Shown here: positions 49,401 to 62,494 of the stretch, in pieces
Numbering within the stretch: the first letter of the stretch is position 1
Layout of the letters: each line of letters begins with the position of its first letter
Assembly: GCA_950295325.1 (NCBI GenBank)
Contig: OX485803.1
Location: 76,213,554 to 76,277,553 of the forward strand
DNA: 64,000 nt
Direction: 5' to 3'
From: Polytrichum commune
Lineage: Eukaryota; Streptophyta; Polytrichopsida; Polytrichales; Polytrichaceae
Translations under genes and position numbers: made by a program
Notes under the pieces: generated by a model
What the model was told of the DNA's origin: nothing
What the model saw: the letters and a program-made list of their open reading frames with translations, nothing else
The model's database searches: none

Positions 49401-52365
49401 ATGTACTCATTTGTGACATCATCTAGGGCATTATCAGCCACCACAACAGCTCCTTTTTTCAGCTTCAATAGGTCGAATAGTTCGATGTAGCGTTGAGGCA
49501 AGCCAGATAACAGCACAAATTCCAATCCTGTGTTCCAATTCTTGAAGTTAGATTTAGAATTTGAGCACAAAGCCATTACAGAATCAAATCATTCTGGAAC
49601 TAATTGCACATTCAAAAGCAGAAAACATGCTCTCGACCTTTGGCTTTAGAACTGAAGAGATAAATTTTCATCAATATTTGAACACTTCCTAAATTCCAGA
49701 CTGACAAGAGTCCAGACAATGTCCAAAATAAGATCCATCAACCACAACGAAGACCCCTTCTGCTTGTCTCTTGAATAGAGACACCCCAAATATACCGTCT
49801 CTCTGAGGAACGAAGGTTGAAGGATCCTCCGTGATGAAATCCACATAATCAATCAACCCAACCTCCTTCAAAAATTTCTGAACAATCTGCTGCTTCTCCT
49901 CCTCATAGTGCACAGACCACAAGTGGCCATTTGTTGCTCGTGCAGCTGCAGAAAGAGCAGAGTAAGTTCTAACAAAAGGATCTCCACATTTGGAGTAAGA
50001 CTTGGACAATGGATTCTGCAAGATGTCAATTACATCTGAAGGAGAGAACTGAGGCTGTAGCAAGAGAGGCAAGAAAGCAGAAAACAGATGAACATAGGTA
50101 GAAAATCAGAGATGGAAGAGTGTAGGTTCCTACCTGCAGCAAGAGTGACAGTCGACAATCCACATCCTATTTGCAGGATATGACGTGAATTGATCCCAGC
50201 TGCCAAAGCAGAAACAAATTCTGCACTTGAAGGTTCCACAATTGGGGCTCTTTGTTTACCCCTCCGAAACGAGTGCCTCTTCTCAAGTAGCACCCTACGC
50301 TGCAAACATTCAAAGCTGTATGGTTAGCTCTTTCAGGATCATTCGTACCAGTACAACATGACATCAACTTAAGAAAATCAAGAGGTGGATAGTGGATATA
50401 ACTTTCAAAGTGAACACCTTCTGACTGAAGCGCTTCTATTAGATTCAATATATAAACTACAATATCACTCACAGAAACCAGAACATACCAAATACATGTT
50501 AACTGTAGGTGCAATCGTCTTGAATATCGAAGGGAAGGGAAGGCGAAGTCAATGCAGCTTCACGAATGGTGACAGAACAGGTTATCGAAAGAATGCTAGA
50601 CTTACCAGGTCTAAAGATTCACAAAACGCAGTTGTTGAAATGTCTGAGTTCCACCGAATCTCGGAGAAGTAATTCCCAGGCATTCTCCTGCAGCCAGCTG
50701 CTTAGTGCGCCTCCTTTAGCGCACCCAAAAATCATCACACATCTACTTCAATGTTGTTAGGATCCACCTCTTCTGCCCTCCCTGCACCCCACTATCATTG
50801 ACCTTGTAAGGTTTTCTGAGTAACCTAACAACAAAACAAAACAAAACAAACAAGCACCCCCAAACACCACCAGAAAACAAACAAGTACTAGGATGATCTC
50901 AAACAGAGCCCGAGTGATTCTTCAAGAGCAAAAAACTCGATTTTAAGTTCAGCAACCACGGAGAGGTTAATACAAAGGGGCAATATGATTTGCAATAAGC
51001 GTACAAGTGAAGTCTTTCAGAAGGAGACACATCACAAAAGTAAAGTGACATGGAGGGTGCCCTTCAGAACGGGATCGGTGAAAATAATCTATGTGCATTT
51101 GTTGGGAGTACTCGAAATACTTTCTAGTTACAAGAAATTGAAGGCAAGTACTACAATGAACCAATGCCAGATTCCTTCTCTTTCCCAGTAGTTGTCAAAT
51201 CTCATCCAGCGTATGCAACATATCATAAATCTCTGAGACAGAAGGTGCCTTTCAGAACGAGATGGATGAAAATAATCTATGTGCATTTGTTGGGACTACT
51301 CGAAACACATTCTGGTAACAAAAAACTGAAGGCAAGTACTACAATGAGCCAATGCCAGATTCCTTCTCTTTCCCTGAAATCGTTAAAAGACCAGATAAAA
51401 AGAGAAAAAAAACTATTCATTTAAGAGTCCAGTTCTATTGTAGAGCTTGCCAAGGTGGAACATCACTTTACGTCACTTTGCAAACAGAAATGGCTGAGAC
51501 GTTGAACTAACGATGTCATTATAACGTTGTGACAATGGAGCTGCCATTAGTCACTCACACATTTCATAATTACACTGAACATCAGTTTGCCGTAACAGTA
51601 TTAATCGGACAAGCATGTTCGAAGTCCGAGGGCAAAGTTTCTGTCATAATTCAAGACATAAAAAGGAAAATTCGCTCTTTTACTTCAGTTGACTTCACTT
51701 TGCAAACAAAACTAGCTGAAGTTGTGACAGTGGAGCTGCCATTACTTTCTCATACATTTCATTATTACAACGAATATAAGGTTGCCTCAATAGTCTTGAT
51801 GAAACAAACATGTTCGATTCCGAGGGTAGACTTTCTGTTATCATTCAAGACATTGGGAGGAAGACTAGCTAGGTTCACTTTGCAAACAGAAATAGCTGAG
51901 ACCTTGAAGTAGCGATCGATTATAACACTGCGACAGGGGATCTATCATTACCCACCACACATTTCATCGTTACACTGAACATCAGGTTGCCGTAACAGTA
52001 TTGATCAGGTGAACATGTTCGAAGTCCGAGGGCAGAGTTTCTGTCATAATTCAAGACATAAAAAGGAAGACTCGCTCTCAAGGCATGTGCTAAGACGATA
52101 AAACCCTAGCATATGGGAGAGAGAAAGAGAGAGAGGAAAAAGAAGTATGGTGCATTTAAGTACTCACTTCCGCTGCACTCACAGGTTCAGGATGAACGAT
52201 ACAGGCGGTCAAGATGACACATAGTTGTGGTCTCTTATTACACAGGTGTCGTATGCCAGCCACTGTCTCAGGATCATTCAACAACGTCTGACAAGGAGGT
52301 CCACCACAAGCTTTGGCTGGCCGCACGGCTCTGTCGATTGTTTGCCCTTCACACATCACTCGCAT
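46415..52365 (-). CDS. SAM-methyltransferase-like protein with C-terminal ACT domain, 8 exons
   Basis: Exons (minus strand): 52365-52168, 50299-50134, 49945-49796, 49527-49299, 48856-48546, 48444-48218, 47171-46921, 46580-46415. They sum to 1698 bp, 565 codons plus TGA, and all seven introns are GT-AG with matching phase. The N-terminal half is a class I methyltransferase fold. It has SAM motif I ILQIGCGLST (107-116), an acidic strand-2 end in HLWSVHYEEEK, and a motif-IV strand EFVLLSGLPQRY (174-185) followed by KKGAVVVADNAL (195-206). The DN pair typical of O-methyltransferases (203-204) is kept, but the first Asp expected after FVLL is a Ser (S179), so catalysis is uncertain. A Ser/Gln-rich linker covers about 248-460. 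Residues about 484-550 read as a GlnD/ACR-type ACT domain (MLLFDLTLAFNETGV, then YVLDIFYVVDGG). ACT domains usually sense small ligands such as amino acids. The start is the first ATG of exon 1; an in-frame ATG follows three codons later. I know of no named family with this architecture. Confidence 0.85.
51000..51375. repeat. Two-copy ~188-bp tandem repeat in intron 1
   Basis: Copy 1 (about 51000-51185) and copy 2 (about 51188-51375) share long near-identical runs, for example AAAATAATCTATGTGCATTT and the stretch ending CCTTCTCTTTCCC. They are offset by about 188 bp. Both lie inside the first intron of the methyltransferase-ACT gene. Open frames across them are by-products of the repeat and not exons. 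Confidence 0.85.
51470..52090. repeat. Three-copy ~200-bp tandem repeat in intron 1
   Basis: Units begin near 51470, 51690 and 51880. Each contains CTTTGCAAACA, then GACA-TGGAGCTGCCATTA (51530, 51728; degenerate at 51932), then CATGTTCGA and TTCAAGACAT. Copies 1 and 3 are closest to each other. This array and the 188-bp repeat account for much of the 1.87-kb intron. Confidence 0.8.
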
Positions 52366-53278
52366 TTCAGCTCCTTGTGTACGAACCTCTCTTGTATTGG
52401 AAATTTCTCTCCTCTCCGCTTCTGTGAGAGTCTCTTATTAAGAACAGTAATATAGCTACTTAGAAAACAGAGAAGATCGTCGCCCCGCCTCTTAGTACCA
52501 ACTCCTTGGCTGCTGCCTCTCCATATCCATTGTAATTATCCAACCTATCGTCGAACAAAAGGCTTTTAAAAGAGGTTTATAAGAAAAAAGAGCGTTTCTA
52601 TGCGACGACTACAAAGCTTCCAATGCGATGGCACCTGAGCGAATACTTAGTTGCCTAAGTAGCAAAGAAAGGCAGTTGGTTGCAATAAGTAGTCTTTGTT
52701 GTTGTAACCCTCGGACCAAAATGTGATCTAAGATATTTTGAACCTGCAGTTGCTCTTATTACATTTTCCTTGTAATGCTAAGAAACGTTTTCTGGATAAT
52801 TCTGAGGTTGTAACTTAGCACACCTTTCTCCTCGCTCGCTCGCTCTCCACCTCCTTACCTCGTCATCTTATCCATAAAAGCTAGAAAAGGCAAAAACCTC
52901 GATGAAGAAGAAGCATCAAGGCTCGTCACGACAACATTCCAACCAAGACGAGAAACAATCATAAGCTAAGATTACTTTAACCTCCTCTTCTTAAAACCTG
53001 ATTTTGAGCCTCGCTGCGCAATCAATAAGCAATAACAATCTAATCAAATAAACCCCCACGGGCCGTGTCCAGCTCAATTTTCTTGATAAAAAGAGGCTCA
53101 ACGTTGAAGCTGGAGGATAGGAAAGGAAGATTGAAGGCCGTAAGTAGGTTGATGATGCTCGACGGTGACGAAAATCGCAACAATTTAGGGCAGAATTCAA
53201 GACCTTTGAAGGAGAATTGCCGGTTGAGCACAAGAGAAAGGCGGAGCGAAGGCAAGGGACCAGGAGCGCGGGCCGGGT

Positions 53279-53286
53279 GATATATA
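53279..53286 (-). promoter_or_regulatory. Candidate TATA box for the methyltransferase-ACT gene
   Basis: On the minus strand a TATATATC lies at the edge of a GC-rich block. It is followed by Ser/Leu-type pyrimidine-rich sequence that could be a leader from about 53250. The first coding exon begins at 52365, so a leader of about 0.9 kb, perhaps with a leader intron, would be needed. Upstream (53340-53520) are two CAGCACG-GTCGCCGGG direct repeats and a CGGGC-type repeat. This is inferred from position and composition only. Confidence 0.4.
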
Positions 53287-53589
53287 CAGGGGCTCCCATT
53301 GGAAACCCGACCCGCTATGGACACGGATTACCCGCCATCTCGCTGCTCAGCACGAGTCGCCGGGCTGTGAGGGGTTCGCATTGGGCGCCCGGGCCACCAT
53401 CGCCCACGTCAGCACGGGTCGCCGGGTTCGACTTGCTATTTCGTTGGCTGCTGACTTGTCGCAAGGAGAGCCCACCCCATGGGATCACGGGCCGGGCCGG
53501 GCCGGGCCGGGGTGTTCCCATCCATACACAAGGAACTATGCTGAGGACCCATAATTGATAAAGTATGGACCACATATTGAAAGGGTTGT

Positions 53590-54520
53590 GATTATTCCAA
53601 TCTTTTGGTCACATTTTTAGAGAACTTTTCAATCCAATCCTGTCACATTGTTATAACGCCCTTGGGGTTTTTGGGTACACAAGGATATCCTCATCCACAC
53701 TAAAACCACATACACAGCGTGTTGGTGTAATCCTTGCCACTTGGCACGTTTTCGAAGCCCCTCCAGTGAGTTTTTTATTAAAATATGGACGTAATTCATT
53801 CCATTCAAGCGTTCATGGATGCAAGAACAAAAATTTGAAAAGTTCGATTACTTTGAATTGGCATGAAACCGTCAAGTTATGTACTTCCTTGACAATGTTC
53901 TTGAGAACTTTGTGTTGATACCCAAAGCATTCTTTTAGGTCTTTGGTTCGGAGGCTTGTACAATGGACTCATAACATAAAATTAGGTTTGATGTCCCAAT
54001 CTTTATCCCAACCCGTCCATGTGATAGTGTGTCTATGCAGAGAGAGGCAGAGAGAGAGAGAGAGAGAGAGATCACCTTCATCACAGTTTGCAAGTTCATA
54101 TGTGAATATGAAACAAATTTACAGATTAGAGTTATGGGACAAGTGATAATGTCTTATGTCAGAGGTGGTCTCTTTTAAACACACTAATTAGACATTGTGT
54201 TACACATAATTGATTTTGCAATAAATAAGCTCAAGCGTATGAAGTATGTGTGGTGCCCAACTTTGATGCTCCTTTGACATTTCACAAAACCAATACATTT
54301 GACTTCATTGGGATAGAGATTAGGCCCAAGTTAAGGCTCCAACTTATTATATTTAAATAAATCGTTCAACTACATCAAATGTGCCTTTGAGAGAATGTCT
54401 CTTTGAGAGAATGTGCCTTTTAGGTTACATATGCCATAGGAAGCATGATCCACAAATTGTCCTTGGTTTACATATGAGTTTGTGGTCATGATTAAGGGTG
54501 AGCATCTCTCATTCACGATA

Positions 54521-54561
<41 letters not shown>

Positions 54562-57170
54562 ACTGTGTCAAAACCCAAATACAAAATTACAATTTTGGCT
54601 ATATATATATGTTTATTTATTTATTTATTTATATTAAAAACTCCTAAGATACTCAATGTAAGCCTAGGTTGAAAGTACCTTCCTAGGAGGTTGGTCAACT
54701 AATAACAATCCACTTGAAGCAATCTCCAAGCTAAAGATATTTGTGTGCCCTGGGGATGCACTCTAGTATGTTGTAGCTCCTACCCAAGTGGGTGCACAAA
54801 AGGGGTGTAAATGGAACAAGACATGCACATTGTACACATATGAGGGATATTGTTGAAGGTTAGGTTTGTATGTACATTTCGGATCGTTATGTAATGTTTA
54901 TGATTCGTAAAAATACATAGACCCACCACCATAAGGACAAGAAATGCATATTCAAAATTTGGCTATCATGAGTGGGTACAATATCAATTTTGGTGCATCA
55001 ACTAGGGGGTCACCCCCCCCCCCCCCCCCCGCGCCCAGAAAAAACAAAAAAAACAAACTACTATGATTATCTAAACATACAATATGATAATCCATGCATT
55101 GCTACCAACATTTGTTACATTATTTTTTTTAAACATTCGATACAATATCTTTACTTTTGAAAATTTAGCCTAGTAAAAAGAGATATTGAAAAGTTTCAAA
55201 TTTTATAAATAAAAGAACATGCATGACAATCTCATGTTGAGGTAGATGTGCCTTATTCAATTACCTATCTTAATCGGACACCTATATTTTAGTGGTATAT
55301 GGTTAGGTGTGACTCCAAGAACATGTACCAAAAAGGCATGTGTTCAAAAGAAACCAGACTACATGCTCAAAATATGATAACCATTCTAGGCTTTATAGTC
55401 AACCTAATTGGAGGGACCTATATGGCCATTTAACGAGCACAAGAATCTTCACTTTGATTGTAAATAAGATATTCATGTGAGCTTTGAAAATCATGAAGAA
55501 AATGGCTACAACCTCGATCTGGATTCACTAACTATCTCGTACTAATCGCATGTTTCATATCCTAGGAGGAGTGGACTAATTGGGAAACGTAACCATTGAA
55601 GACCCATCTACCTTACGCATGTAGATTGAAGTTTTGTGAGGAGATTAGAGACCGAGATCGTACGTAGACGGATGGATGCTTGATCGTATGAGGGTTTGCC
55701 TTCGTACAACAAACTCCTAATTTGCGACCATGATCTTATCCATGATGTAGATAAAGGTGTGGCTTCAAGGCTCTTGGGTCATGTTCAATAACCCCGGTGA
55801 TCATGCCCCACGTCTAAAAGGTTGGGGTGTCATACAACCCACATGGCTCCCTTTCCCTAATGACCTCGTACAAACTTCAATGTCATTGTGGGGTCTGCTC
55901 GGTTTGCCATATGTACCATACGAGGTACATACTAAGTTGCCTTGGTGTTTTTTTCCTTTATATTGTACTTTCTATTTTCATGAATGTTTAAATGCATTTC
56001 ACGTGTGGGAATAGCATCGTTGTATCAAGTCACATCACCTTTTAATTCACAAAAGTTTATTCCATACTTTATATCATTCAAAGAAACAAAGAAATTGACA
56101 TAACACTTCTAAGCAACTAGACTGTGATCTCTTTTCAAAGAAAGCGGCTATGATTAAAAAGAACTTTGATAAATTATAGTTGCTTCTCAAAAACTCTACA
56201 ATACACAACCTGAGTCCGAGGGGGTGCACCCTTCCATTAAAAACCAAGAATCATGTGCATTCACAACATACTCTAAAACCTTCCTAAATACAAGTTTTAC
56301 TTTGTAAAATTCAAGCAATACGCATGCAATTTCAATGACAAAAATACAAGTGACAATATGCATACACTAAATAAATATATAAATAAATATATTCATATAT
56401 AGTCATCGACATAAGTATGTAAATATACTTTTGAATAACAATCAACCCCTATCATATGTAAACTGCAAAACTCGAGCATTCATCATCAAGTTGTTGAAGA
56501 CTTATTTATCCCATGGATGTCACTCATAAAACATCTTAAGTCTACAATATATGTCATAAAAGCTAATGCAATTACTCTTTTGAAAGACCAAGAAGATCAT
56601 ATGACGTTTCTCATCAAATGATTAGTAAGATCATAAGTCCACTTGTTGTCGGGTTTTTTGCAACCAACTTAAGCCAATGTCCTTGTTTAATGGACAGTCC
56701 ATCAAGTTAATCGGATCCCTATACTCCACCCAATAATTATCAAATTTTCTACGCATCTTATAACCCACCCAACAAATCAAACCTTGATTGGAGCTGATTA
56801 TTTGGGTCTATAATCCAACTTTTTGGTTAGAGTAGTTTAAATGTCAATTTTTTTTATATATATTTGAGTTCAAATCTTCATACCGATTCTTGAGTTAGTG
56901 AAGAAACATTGATATGAGTGATTACTAGGACAAAAAAGGGTTAGTAATGCTAAAAACGAACATTCTGACCATTGGCAAGGGTTAGGAGGAGTTTTAGTGA
57001 GTACGCTATAGACATGTGGGAATTTAGTATAACCTCTTGAGTCTTTGGCTATGGATACTCACAACTTCTTGAGGGTTGAGCACCTTGCTCCCCTCCTCCA
57101 TTTTAATCATGTAGGCCATTGGTAGGGGAGGCAGTTGAGATACATACTCGAGTAGTTGTAAAAATAAAAT
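53590..57170. other. Intergenic with microsatellites, no gene
   Basis: (GA)n at 54048-54070, (CT)n(CA)n at 54522-54563, (TTTA)n near 54613-54632 and a C run at 55013-55030. Open frames here show no domain. Confidence 0.6.
56495..56770 (-). repeat. Diverged repeat, possible transposase remnant (copy 2)
   Basis: Partner of 39945-40215. The minus strand reads MRRKFDNYWVEYRDPINLMD, then DIGLSWLQKTRQQVDL before stops. A coding origin is suggested by matching substitutions in the two translations. Confidence 0.4.
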
Positions 57171-57179
57171 AAAATAAAG

Positions 57180-58540
57180 TGTCTCTCTCGGGAAGAGAAT
57201 GGATTTCTTGAGTTTGAGAAGGATGATTGTCTCTTGTTCAGTATTGGGTGTGAAGCCCTTGATTCTAAGGAGCACTCTAGTTGTTTTTCACTTGAGTGTG
57301 GATATTTTCTAAAGAAAATATTAGTTGCGACTCTCGAAAAGTGAGTAGACTTCTATTGCATCTTAATGGTATGTGTGAATTCGGATATGAAGACCATATT
57401 TTCTAAGTTGGTTTGTTACAAGTGATAGATGATGATGACAAGTGGCTCAACATTTGTGTAGGCAATTGTCCTAACTTGTAACGGAAATAATAGAAGTTTT
57501 TTTGGATCGTGAAGTTTGGCCAAGGGCCATAGTCTGAGTATAGCAAGATGGCGTGAAGCCTTTGTTTATGTTCAATGGTGTTTTGTAAGTCAATATTTGA
57601 GTGTATTGGCTTTGTGTGTTTATTGGAACCCCTTGACTAAACCCTCGGGAAGAGAGCAAATTCTCGTAGTAATCGAAAATCTTGAGTACTACAGTTTGAG
57701 TGTTATAAGAGGGTGTGTGCAATTGTCTTTACAAATCATAATAAGTTGCATTGATTGATGTAGTAATGGACATAAACTATTATTTATACTCCTGGGAAGA
57801 AAGTAAGAATTTTTAGCAATGTGAATACACCATGGCCATTGCCAATTGAATCACATGTGTGAAGCCTTTGTTCATTTGGTATCATGTGGCGTGGGTGTAA
57901 GGTGTGAGACCTTTAATTCACATGACATTTAACGTGGTGTAAGATCATTTACACGATGCATTTGTGGGGGCAGTTTTCCAAATTGTATGTCATAAATTGA
58001 GTGACCATTGTTTGGGATTGAATGAGGTTCAAGGTGAGAAGCCTTTATCTCTTATACAATGGTCTCTCTAAATTATGAGATGTTTGTCCCAAGGAAAGCA
58101 TCCTAATTGTCTACCCAATTGTCTTGATCCTCAAGACAAGGTCAAAGCAATAAACTACATGAATTGTTTGACATCATGGTTTGTGCATCGTACACCATTA
58201 TTTCTTTGTGAATGTGCATATAAAGGATTAAGATGACGATTCTCAAGAAGAGAATATAGTATTGAGTTGAAATTTTGATATGTACTAGGATTAGAGTGAA
58301 GCCTTGGTTTCATTTGATATCATTTGTTACGAAGCAATCTGAGTAACTTTCTTGGAAAAGTCAGTTACACTATAGTCTTGGCTCTTGAGAAGAGAGTAGG
58401 TGAATGGGATTGGAAGTATGTGCATTGCCATTGCATGGTATATATTAGTCTTATGTATGACCAATTGTCTTGTGCATAAGATACTTATGGGTTTGAGAGA
58501 ATGTGGGAATACTTACGAGCTAACTTGATTCAAATAAGTG
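57180..58540 (+). repeat. Ancient ~150-bp tandem array
   Basis: A CTCGGGAAGAGAGTA-like word recurs near 57185, 57333, 57648, 57791, 58242 and 58386, at multiples of about 150 bp. A GTGAAGCCTTTG-like word follows by about 55-75 bp at 57251, 57555, 57860 and 58295. Units are highly diverged. No gene is visible. Confidence 0.5.
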
Positions 58541-60373
58541 TCTAAGAGGGGAATATATGTTGAAACTCGGCATTGTGCCATAATCGATGGGATCCACCCT
58601 CAATTGTTGCTTAAAAGGGAACATGGAAGGGCCATGAAATGAGAACACATTATATGGTAGGCATGAAAATTACATGGTCCATCTTGACCATTGTCTTTTG
58701 AAGAGTCAAAGTGATAGTGCACTTTGACTGTATCAAGGATAAGGTGGTGTGTTTCCAATGGCTAATGGCCAAATGAGTTGGCCTACGTTTTTTACCCTTT
58801 TCCCCAGTGATTTTTTCATGGGTAATTAATCTTGTAGTTATGGCCAATAGATTGGGTACTTACATGTGGAAGTTCTTCAGTCGGTCTAGGTAAGGACAAT
58901 GGTCCCACGACCTCATTAAAATTTAGATAAATCAATAAATGTTGTAACCCACAAGGTTGTTACTATAATATTTCAAGGTCCTTTAAATTATCAAATTATA
59001 AAATAGAGACTATTGTTCATATTGGGGTGCCCTTGGCATGGATTACATATGGTTATTGATTATTTAAAAAGACTATTGATGAGTTATGACTCTTTGCATT
59101 GAATATCCATAGTATAGCAAGTCATTACTACTAAATTATGGTTGGTTGTAAGGGAGAGACCATGCAATTGCATGTATTGCACTAAGTGACCCTCATAATC
59201 AACTTCATAATTTCATAATTTTCTAAGAGCCACATGAAAGAGAGTCTAACATATGTTTGGTTCTCAAATCTTATCCTAAAGTCATTGTGACTTATCAATT
59301 AACCCAATAATGACGATTAGAGTTCAATTTGACACTTATTTTGTTTTCCCCGTGTGGTTTTGTTGAATGGAACCCAATCCAAAAAATATATTTACAGGGT
59401 GTACCGCAATTTTCAGGTTTGTTCTTATCTTGACTTTCTTTGTATGCATCTTGAGTCAATCAAGATAGCAATCAAACCTCAAAATATCATGAACAAAAAA
59501 AAACTACTTCACTTTTTTTATTCCACTTGTTAGTTAGTCTCTACCATGCATGCTTTAATAATAGCCACAACTTAATTTGGAGACAAGACAAACATTTTGC
59601 TCTCTACTCAAAATGAATGATTCAATTGTTGGAAGAATCTATCTATTATTGCTTCCACAATCAACTACAAAAAAACTACTAATGTGATGAGCATCCAAAT
59701 GAAGGTAGGAGCAACGTGCACACACGAAATGAATGAGAAAACGAGGAATTTTGAGTACCTTCACTTTTTCTACTCGACTTTGCAACAAAACCTAACTTCT
59801 AAGTCACCTAATGCCTACAATCACTACTTGCATCAAAGCACCCGCATCAACCATCTTTGATTAGCCTCCACAAAGAAGCGTGGCCCATTCCTCTTGCAAC
59901 CCTAAGCAAGAAGTGTCCTTTTTCTTGACTCATCGACCCCTTCCAAAACCCTCTTATTGCCTCTTCCATACATGCATGGATGAGATAAAGAAATGAAAAT
60001 TTTATTCATCCTAGTTTCATCCAATATGAATACTTATCCCATAAAGTCTAATGACACTATCATGCAAGTACAAATATTGCATATTTTCTAGAGGTCCTTC
60101 ATACATGTACATAACTATGAGCTACACTTTGTGTAAAATATGTATACCTAGTACGGCAAAGTTCAAATTAATACCCTCTTTTGTGCACTCACATATATTC
60201 ATATGTGTTATGAAATGTGCACCCCCAGAACATGAGTGCTCCCCAAAAACAAGGAATCCTAGAATTTTAAAAAGTTTACCCTTACCCAATACATGGTCCC
60301 ATGGAACGCAGTCAAAGAGTTGAGTTATGTCATGAAAGCAAAGTCATGTATTACGAGGATCATGTGGTCAATC
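58541..60373. other. Intergenic, no gene seen
   Basis: No coding region or clear repeat was recognised. Confidence 0.45.
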
Positions 60374-60386
60374 AATTAGTCTTAAA

Positions 60387-60669
60387 GATAGATAGATAGA
60401 AACTCCGGTCCCTTTTTAGCAAGGGTCCGGCGTGAATAAAGTGTCCGTTCGTAATGCCAATGACCCGATGCCCACTGGACAAGGGGACATTGGGACAATA
60501 CTACTCTCCCCTTTCGAGGATGGACACTATAGTGACACACTATACTATTTCCTAGCTAACCACTAGTGCCTTGAGGATACCGGACATGGAATCCCCCCAA
60601 AGGGCTTTGAGGTACCCATACAACAAGGTCCAAGGACCCCCCACCATAGTTGGGTGGACTAAGGTGGTG
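60387..60669. mobile_element. SINE-like insertion with 13-bp target duplication
   Basis: Perfect 13-bp direct repeats AATTAGTCTTAAA (60374-60386 and 60670-60682) bracket 283 bp of markedly different, GC-richer sequence. Near the left end are AGCAAGGGTCCGG (60418-60430) and CCGTTCGTAATG (60445-60456), spaced like Pol III A and B boxes. A GATA run sits at the left edge. The A-box-like word is also half of a GGTCCC/GGGTCC hairpin, so the tRNA origin is uncertain. The long duplication supports target-primed retroposition. Confidence 0.6.
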
Positions 60670-60873
60670 AATTAGTCTTAAACTATTGGAAGGCTCCAAT
60701 ATTTATCAATGTGATACCAAAATACTCACCATAATACCTTTTTGATAAGCTAGACACTTTATAACATTCTACCACTCTCAAATTTGTCTGCAAATTTTTA
60801 ATTGGAGAACACCTACTTTTGCCAAATATGGCGAACTTAACCTCATGCCTGCCATATATAATTTGCCACCTAA

Positions 60874-61371
60874 GGGCCACTGCACCCACGAGACTGAGAG
60901 CCCGTGACCATTACACATCAAGCACTCTCATTGGTGGAAAAGGTGGAGCCGGTCCAAGTTCGCTTCACACTATGCTTGAGGGACCAACGGAGTATGTGAA
61001 TGCAAGATGGACGTAAAGTCTACATGGATTCCTACATGGCATTGAATGGATCATGTTTCATGGTCACTGTGATTATTTTCAAAACCTCCCTTTGGAGGTA
61101 GGCCTAACACAAACCCGGGAGACCATGGCACTCCAAACGCTCACAACCATTGGTTTATTTTATTTTATCATTTGTGAAGACTTGCATAAATAGAAATTCA
61201 TTGAAATAAGATTTAGTTGAGGGTCTGGTCACATATGACTTCACACTACACCTGAGGATCGGTGACCACACTACATGATTTTGGAGGTGTGTTGGGACGG
61301 CCTTTAGACACTTTATTTTGGGCTCTCACAATATAATGGTCACGGCTCTCGGCTCATGTGTGAAGTGGCCC
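60874..61371. mobile_element. 498-bp MITE, GGGCCACTT ends, TAA duplication (copy 2)
   Basis: Starts GGGCCACTGCACCCACGAGA, ends TGTGTGAAGTGGCCC, flanked by TAA at 60871-60873 and 61372-61374. Aligns in reverse over its whole length with 35840-36343. Confidence 0.9.
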
Positions 61372-61374
61372 TAA

Positions 61375-62490
61375 GACGAAAGCAAGAGGTGATACTCATA
61401 TTCAATATGATGTTGAAGGTTGTCATATATCAATGCTTAAGATGCACGGGGCTTACTAAACAAGGTGATCTAGCTTAGCAATGTTAGTTTGTTGGCTTGT
61501 TGAATTGACTTTATTTTCATGCCACGTCAACATTTTTACATGTTCCACCAAACCATTGCATGACATGTGGCATTCTCACTCAAGGAAATAATCGTTTTGT
61601 GTTGAAACTAACGAGGTAGTGTAGTCTACAATCGCATCATCAATCCATATAGTAATAACATCACACACAAACCTTGTAGTGATCATAATCTAGACTACCT
61701 CCCATATTCCATTGATTCAATATCATGCAAAGCAAGTAGTTTCTATGGTCCATGTATCATCACAATAGCAACACACATTAACAAAGAGTTCATTTCAAAA
61801 TTGAAGTCACAACTCTTATCCATTTAGTCCACAATCAAAAACTAATCCACAACAATAAACTTATCCATATATAATCATCAAATATTTGACAATAATATCC
61901 AACACGCTTAAGAGTACTTAAGTCCTTTGCCAAATTGATTATTGTCAAGGTGTGAACCATGTTGTGGAGTACTTATATAGAAAAATCTAACTCATGCCAC
62001 ATATGGAACTTAGCGCCCATAATAATATTACTAAACTTCATGTGTGTGTTCCATGGGACCCGAAATCAATGACACTTCGATTCTAGGATCAAGAGCATGT
62101 CAAAGAATAAATCGTGGCAAATTCAATATGAATATATAAGTTGCAATATATAATATTATTAATATAGTCGAAGTGCCTACTAATATGTGCGTGACTAAGA
62201 CAAGTCCTCTAGATAGAATGAGAATGTGGAGTTGAGGTTTAGTGAGGTAGATTCATCCAAGTGACCCCAATTCCAATACCTACTTCCCCCAAAATGGGCA
62301 ATTATAGTTTTCGACATGAACGTTATTTGTAATGTTCTTAAAGCATTTATGGGTTAGGTAATGGTCTCTCTCTCTCTCTCTCTCTCGCGTTAATCATAAA
62401 GGCACCAAAGTTGGGGAATTTATCTTTACTTGGAAATGGTATACTATAATAAACAAGTACTTAACACTTGCATGGATAACTCAATACTAA
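61375..62490. other. Intergenic, no gene seen
   Basis: AT-rich sequence with a (CT)n run at 62366-62386. No coding evidence. Confidence 0.5.
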
Positions 62491-62494
62491 CTTA

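Noticed and set aside
51529-51912. 127-codon open frame in the first intron of the methyltransferase-ACT gene
   Set aside because: It runs through the ~200-bp tandem repeat, on the opposite strand to the gene, without domain similarity.
55010-55032. C run as the end of another G-run transposon
   Set aside because: It lacks the CCCGAG terminus, no CTCGGG partner lies within range, and no 8-bp duplication is seen.
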